A stretch of 64,000 nt of DNA from Roseomonas sp. KE0001 (GTDB lineage Bacteria; Pseudomonadota; Alphaproteobacteria; Acetobacterales; Acetobacteraceae), in NCBI RefSeq assembly GCF_016107285.1, contig NZ_RCVQ01000005.1:186001-250000 (forward strand), in the 5' to 3' direction. A program made the translations under genes and the position numbers. Shown here piece by piece: positions 17,271 through 25,676 of this stretch. Position 1 is the first letter of the stretch; each line of letters begins with the position of its first letter. Below the pieces are notes generated by a model that searched no databases, was not told the origin of the DNA, and saw nothing but the letters and a program-made list of their open reading frames with translations.

Positions 17271-17950
17271 GCCGGCGGGGCTGCGGGTGGCTGGGCCCCG
17301 GGCGCGTCCGGGTCGATCCGCTGGCCGCCGCCCTCGATCTCGTGCAGCCGCTGCATCAGGTCGGCCGGGCGCAGGGTCAGGGCGGCGCTCATCCGGCGGG
17401 CGAACTGGCCGAGATGCGCGGGGTCGATATGCTCCGGGCAGGCGGCGACGCAGAGGTTGCACATGACGCAGTGGTCGAAGAGCCCGGCCGCCGCGAAGAC
17501 CTGGCCCTCGGCGGCCAGGTTGACCATCCGCTGCACCTCGATCCCCTTGGGGCAGGCGCGGTCGCAGCCGCTGCAATGGCGGCAGTGCCGCGCCTCGGGA
17601 AAGACGCGATCGATCTGCTCGGGGATGGACCAGCTGTCGCCCAGCGCCTCGAGGTCGTAGGCATGCGGCCGCCGGGCCGGGAAATGATCGATGAAGGCGA
17701 CCTGCATCCCCTCCTCGGCCACCACCTCGCAGGCCAGGGCGGTGCCGGCGATGCGCTCGCCCGTCCGCCGCACCAGCACCCGGCACGCGCCGCAGACGCC
17801 CTGGCCGAGGCAGCCGACATTCTCCGTCAGGGGCAGCCCGGCGCCGATCCAGGCCTGCAGCAGGGAAAGGCCCGGCCGTGCCTCGATGGCGTGCCCGTCG
17901 AAGACGAGGCGGACCCCCTTCTCCTCGCCTCCGATCTCGCTGCCCGGCAT
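17267..17950 (-). CDS. Iron-sulfur subunit, [2Fe-2S] plus two [4Fe-4S] (FrdB/SdhB-like)
   Basis: A 227-aa electron-transfer protein. The N-terminal ferredoxin fold has [2Fe-2S] ligands Cys47, 53, 56 and 74 (GCLGQGVCGAC ... ALAC). The C-terminal dicluster domain has CRHCSGCDRACPKG (Cys123, 126, 129, 133) and CVMCNLCVAACPEH (Cys161, 164, 167, 171). In ordinary SdhB/FrdB the second group supplies a [3Fe-4S] centre, with the middle Cys of its CxxCxxC replaced; here both groups keep four Cys, suggesting two full [4Fe-4S] clusters, as in soluble thiol- or NADH-linked fumarate reductases. First gene of the triad, overlapping the flavoprotein gene by ATGA. It would wire the NuoF-like diaphorase to the flavoprotein. 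The Pro/Ala-rich C-terminal 15 residues look disordered. Confidence 0.88.
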   Translation of the reverse strand: MPGSEIGGEEKGVRLVFDGHAIEARPGLSLLQAWIGAGLPLTENVGCLGQGVCGACRVLVRRTGERIAGTALACEVVAEEGMQVAFIDHFPARRPHAYDLEALGDSWSIPEQIDRVFPEARHCRHCSGCDRACPKGIEVQRMVNLAAEGQVFAAAGLFDHCVMCNLCVAACPEHIDPAHLGQFARRMSAALTLRPADLMQRLHEIEGGGQRIDPDAPGAQPPAAPPA

Positions 17951-17966
17951 CGGCGCGCTCCCTGAT

Positions 17967-18977
17967 CTAGACGTGGCGATGCAGGGCGGCGCCCAGCAAC
18001 CCGGTATGCGGGCGCAACACCTGCCCGATCGGGATGGTTTCCAGATAGCCCGAGAAACGACCCTTCGCGGTGAAGCCGCGGATCAGCTCCTCCCTGTCGA
18101 GCAGGGGGCCGAGGTTGCGGCAGAGCCCGCCCGTGACATGCACGCCGCCCTCGGTCAGCAGGGTCAGGGCGTAGTTGCCGGCCACCGAGCCCAGCAGGAA
18201 GCAGAACAGCCGCACCGCCTCGGCCGAGGTCGGACAGTCGCCGGCGGCGGCGCGGTCCGAGACATCGCGCGGCGTCTCGTAGCGGATGGCGGTGCCGCGG
18301 ATCTCCGCCAATGACCGCGCCGTCTGCAACAGGCCGGGCCCGGAGACCAGCCGCTCGGCCGAGACATGGCCGCCATGGATCTCCCGCAGCCGCCGCAGCA
18401 GCTCGGCCTGCAGCGCGTCCTGCGGCGCGAAGGAGGCGTGGCCCGCCTCGCTCGGCGCCACGCGCCATCCCTGGCCACCGGAGGCGGGGCCGTCGGGCAG
18501 CAGGAAGGCGACGCCGAGGCCGGTGCCGGGGCCGATCACCAGCCTCGGCCGCCCGGCCTTCGCCTCGCCCGGCTTCAGCGCGCGGAGATCCTCGCCGCCG
18601 AGCGCCGGGATGGCGGTGGCCTGGGCGACGAAGTCGTTGATGACGGCGAGGTCGCGCAGGCCGAGCCGCTCCCGCGCCGCGCGGATCGAGAAACGCCAGG
18701 CGCTGTTGGTGAAGGCGACGGTATCGCCCAGCACCGGCGTCGCCACGGCGAAGACGGCATCCCGCACCTCGCGCCCCGCCAGATAGGCCTCGGCCGCCTC
18801 GATCAGCCCGGGATGGTCGGCGACCGGCAGCTTGCGCTCCTCCCGCACCTGTCCATCCGGGCCGCAGAGCGCGAAGCGGGCATTGGTGCCGCCGATGTCG
18901 CCGACCAGCCGCGGCATCGCATCCGCCGGCGCGCGGGGCTCGGGGGAAGGGCGTCCGGTCGGGGTCGGGCTGTTCAT
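17967..18977 (-). CDS. glk: Glucokinase
   Basis: A 336-aa glucokinase of the bacterial Glk family (ATP:glucose 6-phosphotransferase, cytoplasmic), a little longer than the usual 320. Visible motifs are the phosphate-1 loop VGDIGGTNARFAL, NDFVAQATAIPAL, the adenosine-site GPGTGLGVAFL, and the substrate loop EAGHASFAP. The start is set at MNSPTPTGRP because AGGAG lies eight bases upstream; the first 20 residues are Pro-rich and not part of the fold, so a later Met (MPRLVGDIGG) is the alternative. It is read in the same direction as the redox triad, 16 bp upstream of its first gene. Confidence 0.92.
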   Translation of the reverse strand: MNSPTPTGRPSPEPRAPADAMPRLVGDIGGTNARFALCGPDGQVREERKLPVADHPGLIEAAEAYLAGREVRDAVFAVATPVLGDTVAFTNSAWRFSIRAARERLGLRDLAVINDFVAQATAIPALGGEDLRALKPGEAKAGRPRLVIGPGTGLGVAFLLPDGPASGGQGWRVAPSEAGHASFAPQDALQAELLRRLREIHGGHVSAERLVSGPGLLQTARSLAEIRGTAIRYETPRDVSDRAAAGDCPTSAEAVRLFCFLLGSVAGNYALTLLTEGGVHVTGGLCRNLGPLLDREELIRGFTAKGRFSGYLETIPIGQVLRPHTGLLGAALHRHV

Positions 18978-19071
18978 CGGTTCCGCTCCTGGCCGAGGCT
19001 TCGGGGAAGGCTTTCCAGCGTTTCCAGCACGTTCGGCGCCGCGGCACAAGGAACCGGCAGGCCCCTCCCCC

Positions 19072-19089
19072 GCCGGACGCTCATCCGGC
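19072..19089 (-). terminator. Possible terminator of the amidase gene
   Basis: A 6-bp GCCGGA/TCCGGC stem with a six-base loop, overlapping the amidase stop codon. Short and without a T-run, so only a weak call. Confidence 0.35.
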
Positions 19090-20547
19090 GATCATCGGCG
19101 GCAGGCGGGTCAGCTCGGGGCAGAGCGTCTCATAGGCCGCCGCCATCCGCAGCACGCCGAGATCGTCGCGCGGCCGGCCGATGATCTGCAGGCCCATCGG
19201 CAGGCCCTCGGGCGAGAAGCCGGCAGGCACGCTGATCGCGGGGCAGCCGGCCATGGTGGCGCCGACCACCACCTCCATCCAGCGGTGATAGCTGTCCATG
19301 GCGCGGCCCGCGATGGCCTTCGGCCAGTGCTCCCCGGCATCGAAGGGCCAGACCTGGGCCGTCGGCAGCAGCAGGAAATCATGGTGGCGGAACAGGGCCT
19401 GCAGCGCCTGGTACCAGGCGCCGCGCGCCACGCCGGCGTCGTAGACGTCGTTCGCGGACAGGCGCAGGCTTCCCTCGATCTCCCAGCGTGCCTCCGGCTT
19501 CACCAGGTCGCGCGTCGCCGGGTCCTCGATCAGGCCGCGCTGCTTGCCGCCGATGCTGTGCTGGCGCAGCACCACCCAGGCGCGCCACAGCCGCTCCGGG
19601 TCGAAGTCGGGCCGGGCCGCCTCGACCCTGGCGCCGAGCGCCGTGAAGCGCGCGCAGGCCCGCTCGCAGAGCTCGAGGATGCCCGCCTCGAACGGCAGGT
19701 GGCCGCCGAGATCGCCCAGCCAGGCGAGGCGGCGGCCGGCGGGGTCGAAGTCCAGCCGGTCCTCGAAGCGGAAGCCGGGATCCTCCAGCGAGAGCGGCAC
19801 GCGCTCGTCGCGCCCCGCCTGCACCGAGAGCAGCATGGCGAGATCCGCGATGCTGCGCGCCATCGGCCCGTCGGTGGACATCTGGGTGTAGAACGGGTCG
19901 GCATTCTCGGCCGGCACGCGGCCCTGCGAGGGACGGAAGCCGAAGACGTTGTTGTAGGCGGCCGGGTTGCGGAGGGAGCCGCCCATGTCGCTGCCATCGG
20001 CCACCGGGAGCATGCGCAGGGCCAGGGCCACCGCGGCGCCGCCGCTCGAGCCGCCGGCGATGCGCGAGGGGTCGTAGGCGTTGCGCGTCACGCCGAAGAC
20101 CGGATTGTAGGTGTTGGAGCCGTAGCCGAACTCCGGCACGTTGGTCTTGCCGATGAGGATCGCGCCGGCGGCCCGCATGCGCGCGACGAAGATGGCGTCC
20201 TGCTGGGGCACCTGGTCGCGGTAGAGCGGCGAGCCCAGGGTGGTCCGCAGCCCGCGGGTGGCCGCCAGGTCCTTGATCGCCTGCGGCAGGCCGTGCAGCG
20301 GCCCCACCGCCGTCCCCGCCGCCACGGCACGGTCGGCCGCCTCGGCCTCGGCCAGCAGCTCCTCTTCCGGGCGCAGCGAGACGATGGCGTTGCAGACCGG
20401 GTTCACCGCCGCGACATGGCCGAGGCAGGCGCGCATCAGCTCGACCGCGGAGATCTCGCGCGCGCGGATCATCCGTGCCAGGGGCACGGCACCCAGCCGC
20501 AGCAGTTCAGGCAGGGCGACCGGGGCAGGGGAAGCGGGAGCGGTCAT
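19081..20547 (-). CDS. Amidase (amidase-signature family)
   Basis: A 488-aa serine hydrolase of the amidase-signature family, which hydrolyses carboxylic amides to acid and ammonia in the cytoplasm. The Ser-cisSer-Lys triad is visible: Lys in QAIKDLAATRG, cis-Ser in AGGSSGGAAVALA, and the nucleophile in DGSDMGGSLRNPA. The start at MTAPASPAPV is preferred; an upstream in-frame ATG at 20568 would add seven residues. It resembles stand-alone amidases rather than GatA, since no gatB or gatC is nearby. It lies in the same direction as, and downstream of, the lactonase, FucU and SDR genes, but a role in that pathway is not evident. Confidence 0.9.
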   Translation of the reverse strand: MTAPASPAPVALPELLRLGAVPLARMIRAREISAVELMRACLGHVAAVNPVCNAIVSLRPEEELLAEAEAADRAVAAGTAVGPLHGLPQAIKDLAATRGLRTTLGSPLYRDQVPQQDAIFVARMRAAGAILIGKTNVPEFGYGSNTYNPVFGVTRNAYDPSRIAGGSSGGAAVALALRMLPVADGSDMGGSLRNPAAYNNVFGFRPSQGRVPAENADPFYTQMSTDGPMARSIADLAMLLSVQAGRDERVPLSLEDPGFRFEDRLDFDPAGRRLAWLGDLGGHLPFEAGILELCERACARFTALGARVEAARPDFDPERLWRAWVVLRQHSIGGKQRGLIEDPATRDLVKPEARWEIEGSLRLSANDVYDAGVARGAWYQALQALFRHHDFLLLPTAQVWPFDAGEHWPKAIAGRAMDSYHRWMEVVVGATMAGCPAISVPAGFSPEGLPMGLQIIGRPRDDLGVLRMAAAYETLCPELTRLPPMIAG

Positions 20548-20652
20548 GGCGCGGCGCGGGGCCTCCATCGGCGGGGCGGGAGCGCGCAGGGTGGGCCGGA
20601 TCGGGCCGGCTGGCCAGAGGGGGGACCTCGCCGGCCACACGGCCCGGCCGTG

Positions 20653-21480
20653 TCAGCCCAGGCCGTAGAAGCGGCGCGCGTTGCCGCCCAGCACGGCGGC
20701 GCGCTCGGCCCCGGTGCATCGCGCCAGCAGCCTGGAGGTGACGTCCTGCCAGGCCGGATAGCTCCCCGCCAGCTCCAGCACCGGCCAGTCGCTGCCCCAG
20801 ATCATCCGCTCCGGCCCGAAGCAGGCCAGCATATGCCCGGCCCAGGGCTCCAGCTCCTGCTCCGTCCAGGCCGGCGCGGCCTCGGTCACCAGCCCGGAGA
20901 GCTTGCAATGGACCGAGGGCATGGCGGCGGCGGCGGCCAGCCGGCTGGCCCAGGGATGCCAGCGTCCCTCGCGGATCGGTGGCTTGGCGCCATGGTCGAT
21001 CACCATCGGCAGATCCGGGTGGCGCCGTGCCAGGACCGGCACGAGGCCGAGCTGGTCGGCGCGCAGCAGCAGGTCCAGGCGCAGCCCGTGCCGCGCCATC
21101 GCCTCCAGCCCGGGCCGCACCTCCGGCCGCAGGATCCAGTCGGCCTCGGGGAGGTCCTGCAGCATCGGCCGCAGCCCTTTCAGCCACGGATCGGCGGCCA
21201 GGGCGGCGATGCGCGCCGGCGCCCCGGGCGCGGCGAGGTCGGTCCAGCCCACCACGCCGCGCACCAGCCCGCCGGAGCCGCGCGCCACCTCCAGCAGGAA
21301 GGCGGTCTCGGCCTCGGTGGCATCGGCCTGGACCAGCACGGTGGTGTCGACGGGGCCGAGCTGAGGCCGCAGATCCTCCAGCCCGTAGTCGCGATGGATC
21401 GGCAGCTCGGGCCGCAGCCAGCCATAGCCGCCGCGCGACAGGCGCCAGACATGGTGGTGGGCATCGACCCAGCCGCTCAT
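20653..21480 (-). CDS. Amidohydrolase 2 family lactonase (L-fuconolactonase-like)
   Basis: A 275-aa TIM-barrel metal-dependent hydrolase. The metal site starts with VDAHHHVW at the N-terminus; further markers are VIDHGAKPPI and WGSDWPV with the catalytic Asp near the C-terminus. This is the COG3618 group, which includes L-fucono- and L-rhamnono-lactonases that open sugar-acid lactones. The assignment to deoxysugar metabolism is supported by the adjacent FucU gene, whose stop overlaps its own start (ATGA), and the SDR just upstream. Substrate within the lactones remains open. Confidence 0.85.
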   Translation of the reverse strand: MSGWVDAHHHVWRLSRGGYGWLRPELPIHRDYGLEDLRPQLGPVDTTVLVQADATEAETAFLLEVARGSGGLVRGVVGWTDLAAPGAPARIAALAADPWLKGLRPMLQDLPEADWILRPEVRPGLEAMARHGLRLDLLLRADQLGLVPVLARRHPDLPMVIDHGAKPPIREGRWHPWASRLAAAAAMPSVHCKLSGLVTEAAPAWTEQELEPWAGHMLACFGPERMIWGSDWPVLELAGSYPAWQDVTSRLLARCTGAERAAVLGGNARRFYGLG

Positions 21481-21902
21481 GGCGCGATGACGCCCTTGGT
21501 CAGCAGGATGTTGCCGTAGAGCCGCCGCTCGCCGGTCTGCAGGATGGCGAAGGCCGCGCCCGCCTGCTCGTAGAAGGCGAAGCGCTCGATGGCCACGGGC
21601 GGCGGCGCGCCGGCCTCGGCCAGGACGGCGGCGAAGGCCTGGACCGCCTCGGGCCGCGCCGCCGGATCGCCCACCACGGCCATGACCCGCACCGGGTCGT
21701 CGATGAAGTCGTCGATCGGCAGGACGGTCAGGATGGCGCGCAGCACGGCATCGGCCTCGAGGCCGGGGAAGCGCAGCAGGCGGCGCGCCCGGGCGGCGGC
21801 GGGGAAGTTGGCGTCGGCCAGGACCAGCGTGTCGCCATGGCCCATGGCGGCCAGGACCCGCAGCAGCTCCGGCGTCAGATAGGGGTGAAGCCCCTTGAGC
21901 AT
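21477..21902 (-). CDS. fucU: RbsD/FucU family mutarotase (L-fucose mutarotase-like)
   Basis: A 141-aa protein of the RbsD/FucU family, matching the usual FucU length. The start MLKGLHPYLTPELLRVLAAM and the GHGDTLVLADANFPA segment are the hallmark, with the catalytic His in GHGD; the C-terminal RLYGNILLTKGVI is also conserved. The enzyme interconverts alpha and beta anomers of L-fucose (or ribose). It overlaps the lactonase gene by four bases and follows the SDR by 24 bp, forming the core of a deoxysugar oxidation set. Confidence 0.9.
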   Translation of the reverse strand: MLKGLHPYLTPELLRVLAAMGHGDTLVLADANFPAAARARRLLRFPGLEADAVLRAILTVLPIDDFIDDPVRVMAVVGDPAARPEAVQAFAAVLAEAGAPPPVAIERFAFYEQAGAAFAILQTGERRLYGNILLTKGVIAP

Positions 21903-21926
21903 GCGCGACCTTCCGCCCTGCGTGGC

Positions 21927-22667
21927 TCAGACGTGCTGGCCGCCGTTGATGTGGATCTCCGCCCCGTTCACGTAGGAGGAGGCGGCGGAGCAGAGGAAGA
22001 GGATGGTCTCGGCCACCTCCTCCGCCCGGCCGAGGCGGCGCATCGGGATCTGCCGCTCGACGATCTCCTCGGTGCCCGGGGAAAGGATCGCGGTGTCGAT
22101 CTCGCCGGGCGCGATGGCGTTCACCCGGATGCCATGGGCGCCGAATTCATGCGCCATCTCCCGCGTCAGCGCCGCCAGCGCCGCCTTCGAGCAGGCATAG
22201 GCCGCGCCGGCGAAGGGATGCACGCGGGAGCCGACGATGGAGGTGACGTTGACGATGCTGCCGCCGGCCGCCTTCAGCTCCGGGAAGAGCCCGCGGGCCA
22301 GGGCGGCGGTGGAGAAGAGGTTGACGTTGAAGACCGAGGTCCAGACGGCATGGTCGCTGTCCAGCGCGCCGAGCCGCGCGCCGCCCGGCCCCTTGGGGGA
22401 AATGCCGGCATTGTTGACCAGGGCATGCAGCCGGCCGCCCGGCAGGCGCTCGCGCACCTCGGCGATCAGCGCCTGCACCTGGTCGGGGTTGGACAGGTCG
22501 GCCTGGATATGGCCCCAGCGCGCGCCCGGCCAGCGACATTCCTCCGAGAAGGGCTGCCGCGAGACGCTGAGGATGCGCCAGCCCTCGCTCTGGAACCGCT
22601 TGACCGTGGCATGGCCGATGCCGCGGCTGGCGCCGGTCAGCAGCATGATCCTGGGGGTATCGCCCAT
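21927..22667 (-). CDS. Short-chain dehydrogenase/reductase
   Basis: A 246-aa classical SDR. The NAD(P)-binding motif is TGASRGIGH near residue 11, then NNAGIS, the catalytic Ser in VTSIVGSR, and YxxxK as YACSK; the C-terminus is NGAEIHINGGQHV. It oxidises or reduces an alcohol. In this context it may be the sugar 1-dehydrogenase feeding the downstream lactonase, giving an L-fucose (or similar) to lactone to acid route, but that is inference. ATG at 22667 is chosen because the Rossmann strand begins just after it. First gene of the run toward the amidase. Confidence 0.87.
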   Translation of the reverse strand: MGDTPRIMLLTGASRGIGHATVKRFQSEGWRILSVSRQPFSEECRWPGARWGHIQADLSNPDQVQALIAEVRERLPGGRLHALVNNAGISPKGPGGARLGALDSDHAVWTSVFNVNLFSTAALARGLFPELKAAGGSIVNVTSIVGSRVHPFAGAAYACSKAALAALTREMAHEFGAHGIRVNAIAPGEIDTAILSPGTEEIVERQIPMRRLGRAEEVAETILFLCSAASSYVNGAEIHINGGQHV

Positions 22668-22843
22668 CGCGCGCAATCCTTGGGGGGCCGCGCCGTCGCG
22701 GCCGGGTGTGGCAGTCGTGCCGGTCCCGTGGGCCAGGCCCGCCGGGCGGACGACGCCGCCGCCATGCTGACGCGGATCGCGCCCGCGGGAAAGGGCGCCC
22801 GGAAGCCGGGGCCCCGCTACCGGGCTCTCGCTACCGGGCCCCG

Positions 22844-24046
22844 CTACCGGGGCCGCCGCTCCGTGGCGAAGATCAGCAGCGCCATCACGGCAAGGCCGGC
22901 ACCGGTCAGCACGGTCGCCCACCAGCCGCCATGGGTGAAGGTGAAGGCGCCGAGCCAGGAGCCCGCCGCGCCGCAAAGGAACACCACCGTCATGTAGCCG
23001 GCGTTCAGCCGGCTCCGCGCCTCGGCGGCCAGGCTGTAGATCACCCGCTGGCCGGCCACCTGATTGGTCTGGGTCGCGGCATCGAGCAGCACGGCGACGA
23101 CGGCCAGGCCCAGCAGCCAGCCGGCCGCCGCCATCCAGCCGGCGGCCAGGAAGCCCAGCAGCAGCCCCAGCAGGGCGAGGCCGGTGGCCTGCCAGACCAG
23201 GCCCCGGTCGGCCAGCCGCCCGGCCAGTGGCGCGGCGAGCGCGCCCCCCGCCCCGGCCAAGGCGAAGAGGGCGATGCCGCGCTGGTCCAGGCCGAAGCGC
23301 CCGGCCAGGAGCAGCGGCACGGCCGTCCAGAACAGGTTGAACATGGCGAAGACCAGGCCCTGATAGGCGGCCCGGCGCTGCAGCACCCGCTGCCGGGCCA
23401 GCAGATGCAGCGTCGAGACCAGGATCTGGCCATAGTGCAGGCCGCTGCGCGGAGACCGACGCGGCAGGATGCGCCAGAGCATCGCCAGGATCACCAGCAT
23501 CAGTCCGGCCGAGAACCAGAAGATGGCGCGCCAGCCGAAGCCGGCCGCCGCCATATTGGCCGCCGGCCGGGCCAGCATGATGCCGCCGATCAGCCCGCCC
23601 ATGATATTGCCGATGACCCGGCCCCGGTTCCGCTCCTCGGCGAGGTGCGCGGCGAGCGGGATCAGCACCTGCGCGCCCACGGCGCAGAAGCCCACCACGA
23701 AGGAGGCGGCGAGGAAACCGGCGGCCGAGCCCGATACGGCGATGCCCGCCAGCCCCAGGCCGGTGCCGCCCACGGTGAGCAGGATCAGCCGGCGATTCTC
23801 CACCAGGTCGCCGAGCGAGGCCAGCAGGAGCAGCCCGGCGCCATAGCCCAGCTGCGTCACGGTGACGGTGAGGCCGGCGAGGCTGTCGGGCAGCCTCAGG
23901 GCCGGGCCGATCAGCCCGATCAGCGCCTGGGCGTAGTAGAGGTTGGCCACCATGGCGCCGCAGGCCAGGGCGAAGACCAGGACCATGGCGCCGTCCATCC
24001 CCTGGCCGAGGCGCGCCTCGGCCCTCTCCTGACCGCTCGCCGTCAC
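22844..24046 (-). CDS. MFS transporter
   Basis: A 400-aa major-facilitator protein with twelve predicted helices in two halves. The first helix is MVLVFALACGAMVANLYYAQ, and the loop 2/3 region carries GDLVENRRLILL, the usual charged motif A variant. The pattern resembles the YnfM/sugar-efflux group. The substrate is unknown. The start is uncertain: a GTG at 24046 gives a 16-residue cytoplasmic lead, while the ATG at 23998 begins right at the first helix. The frame is open further upstream, but that sequence is Arg/Pro-rich and not membrane-like. Confidence 0.85.
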   Translation of the reverse strand: MTASGQERAEARLGQGMDGAMVLVFALACGAMVANLYYAQALIGLIGPALRLPDSLAGLTVTVTQLGYGAGLLLLASLGDLVENRRLILLTVGGTGLGLAGIAVSGSAAGFLAASFVVGFCAVGAQVLIPLAAHLAEERNRGRVIGNIMGGLIGGIMLARPAANMAAAGFGWRAIFWFSAGLMLVILAMLWRILPRRSPRSGLHYGQILVSTLHLLARQRVLQRRAAYQGLVFAMFNLFWTAVPLLLAGRFGLDQRGIALFALAGAGGALAAPLAGRLADRGLVWQATGLALLGLLLGFLAAGWMAAAGWLLGLAVVAVLLDAATQTNQVAGQRVIYSLAAEARSRLNAGYMTVVFLCGAAGSWLGAFTFTHGGWWATVLTGAGLAVMALLIFATERRPR

Positions 24047-24227
24047 GTCGGCCGCCGCGCGGCGCGGTCCGTCGGGAAGGCGTGCCGCCGCGCCGGTCGC
24101 GGCAGGTGTGGCGATGGACAGGGCATGAGCGTCTCTGAGCCGGGAGCGGGGAGCAGGGGCATTGTGCGACGCGATATAGGGGCGGCCGGTGGCCGGCAAA
24201 CCGTCCCTCCCCCGCTGCCGCCGCGGC

Positions 24228-25025
24228 TCAGCCCCGCGTCCAGGCGGGCGGGCGCTTCTCGCGGAAGGCGGCGATGCCCTCCTCGGCCTCCCCGGCCGCG
24301 GCGCGGGCGAAGGCCTGCGCCGCGGTCTCCGCATAGGCCGGGGGGGAGACCGGGCCCAGGGCGGCGATCAGCCGCTTGGTCTCCGCCAGCGCCCCGGGCG
24401 CGCCCTGCAGCAGCTCCGCGATCACCTCGGCCACGCGCCGGTCGAGCGCGGCGGCGTCCTCCGCCGCCTCATGCACCAGCCCCGCCCGCGCCGCGGCGCC
24501 GGCATCGAGGACGCCCGCCTGCAGCACCAGGCGCGTGGCGGCGCTCCGGCCCATGCGGCGCACCAGCCAGGGCAGGATCTGTCCCGGCACCAGGCCACGC
24601 CGCACCTCGGGCGCGGCGAAGCGGGCGGAGGCGTCGGCCAGGGCGATATCGGCGGCGCAGACGAAGCCCAGGCCTCCCGCATAGACCGAGCCTTCCACCT
24701 GGGCGATGACCACCTGCGGCAGGGCGGCGAGCGCCTCGAAGCAGGCGCCGATGCTGCGGTTGCGTTCGAGCTGCGCCGCCAGCTTGGCGTCGGTGGCCTC
24801 CGCCGCCCCCACCTCGCCCAGATCCAGCCCGGCGCAGAAATGGCCACCCGCGCCGCTGACCACGACGATGCGCGCGCCCGCATCCCGCCGCAGCGACTCC
24901 AGCGCCTCGCGCAGCCGGGCGATGAGGTCCGCGCTCAGCGCGTTGCGCCGCGCCGGACGATTCAGCACCAGCCGTACGACGGCGCCCTGGCGCCGGACCA
25001 GCAATGGCGTGTCCTGCTCCTGCAT
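24228..25025 (-). CDS. Enoyl-CoA hydratase/isomerase family protein
   Basis: A 265-aa crotonase-fold protein. Recognisable parts are VRLVLNRPARRNALS, the oxyanion-hole loop GAGGHFCAGLDLGEV, and the second oxyanion strand GSVYAGGLGFVCAADIALA. The usual hydratase Glu pair is not clearly present around GSVYAGGLGF, so isomerase or another crotonase activity is as likely as hydration. It acts on an acyl-CoA in the cytoplasm. The ATG at 25025 follows AAGGGAGAGAG. It is 181 bp upstream of the MFS gene; no acyl-CoA pathway genes are nearby. Confidence 0.87.
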   Translation of the reverse strand: MQEQDTPLLVRRQGAVVRLVLNRPARRNALSADLIARLREALESLRRDAGARIVVVSGAGGHFCAGLDLGEVGAAEATDAKLAAQLERNRSIGACFEALAALPQVVIAQVEGSVYAGGLGFVCAADIALADASARFAAPEVRRGLVPGQILPWLVRRMGRSAATRLVLQAGVLDAGAAARAGLVHEAAEDAAALDRRVAEVIAELLQGAPGALAETKRLIAALGPVSPPAYAETAAQAFARAAAGEAEEGIAAFREKRPPAWTRG

Positions 25026-25676
25026 CCTCTCTCCCTTCCTCCCGTTCGATTGTGCGTTTCCGGGATGATGTCCCGGCTTTCTGCCACGACGATGTAACAT
25101 CTGTCGCGCCCATGGGAATCTCATGGCACGCTTTCCGCCGATGGCGTCCCGTGCGGGACCGGCGATCCCGCCGAACCGCCGGATGCCTCTCGAGTGATGC
25201 GATTGAAGGCTTCATGCGGCACGGACATCCCATTCCGCGAGCACCCCGCCAGGGGTGAGGATGGCGGCCGGCCGGCCAGCCCAAGAGGCCGTATTGGCTG
25301 GTCAGGAGCGCCGCGCGCTTGCGGCATTCCATTTCCGACCCAGATTCTTTTCCAGGGTTCGGTGCGCCGCCCGGCCGGCGTGGTGCCGAAGGCACAGGTT
25401 GAACGAATTTTGCCGAATTACACCTTTTCGTGTGCAGCATGACAGATTTGCGGATTACGCTGCACTGCGGAAGCCGGCCCGGGTCTTCTCCTCCCGGCGG
25501 GAAGGCGTCGCCGGCGGAGACGGGACGCGAGGGCCATGCCAGGGCCGGAGGCCGGGGGAATCGGAGGCGAGGCGGCGTCGCCGCCCGGCCCCCGGAAACG
25601 CTGAACGAGCACGCTGACGGGCGGCGCGATCAAGACCACCGCCGCCCGGACCACCGCGAAGGTAGGAGCGAGACAA
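25026..25676. other. Regulatory region before the prkA operon
   Basis: About 650 bp without a convincing gene. It must hold the start of the prkA-yeaH-spoVR operon and, on the other strand, of the crotonase-family gene. A locally A+T-rich island lies at about 25400-25450, with a TTGAAC box at 25399 that could be a -35 element. A small GTCCC/GGGAC stem is at 25146-25159. I could not place a sigma-54 or EcfG-type promoter with confidence. Confidence 0.5.
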
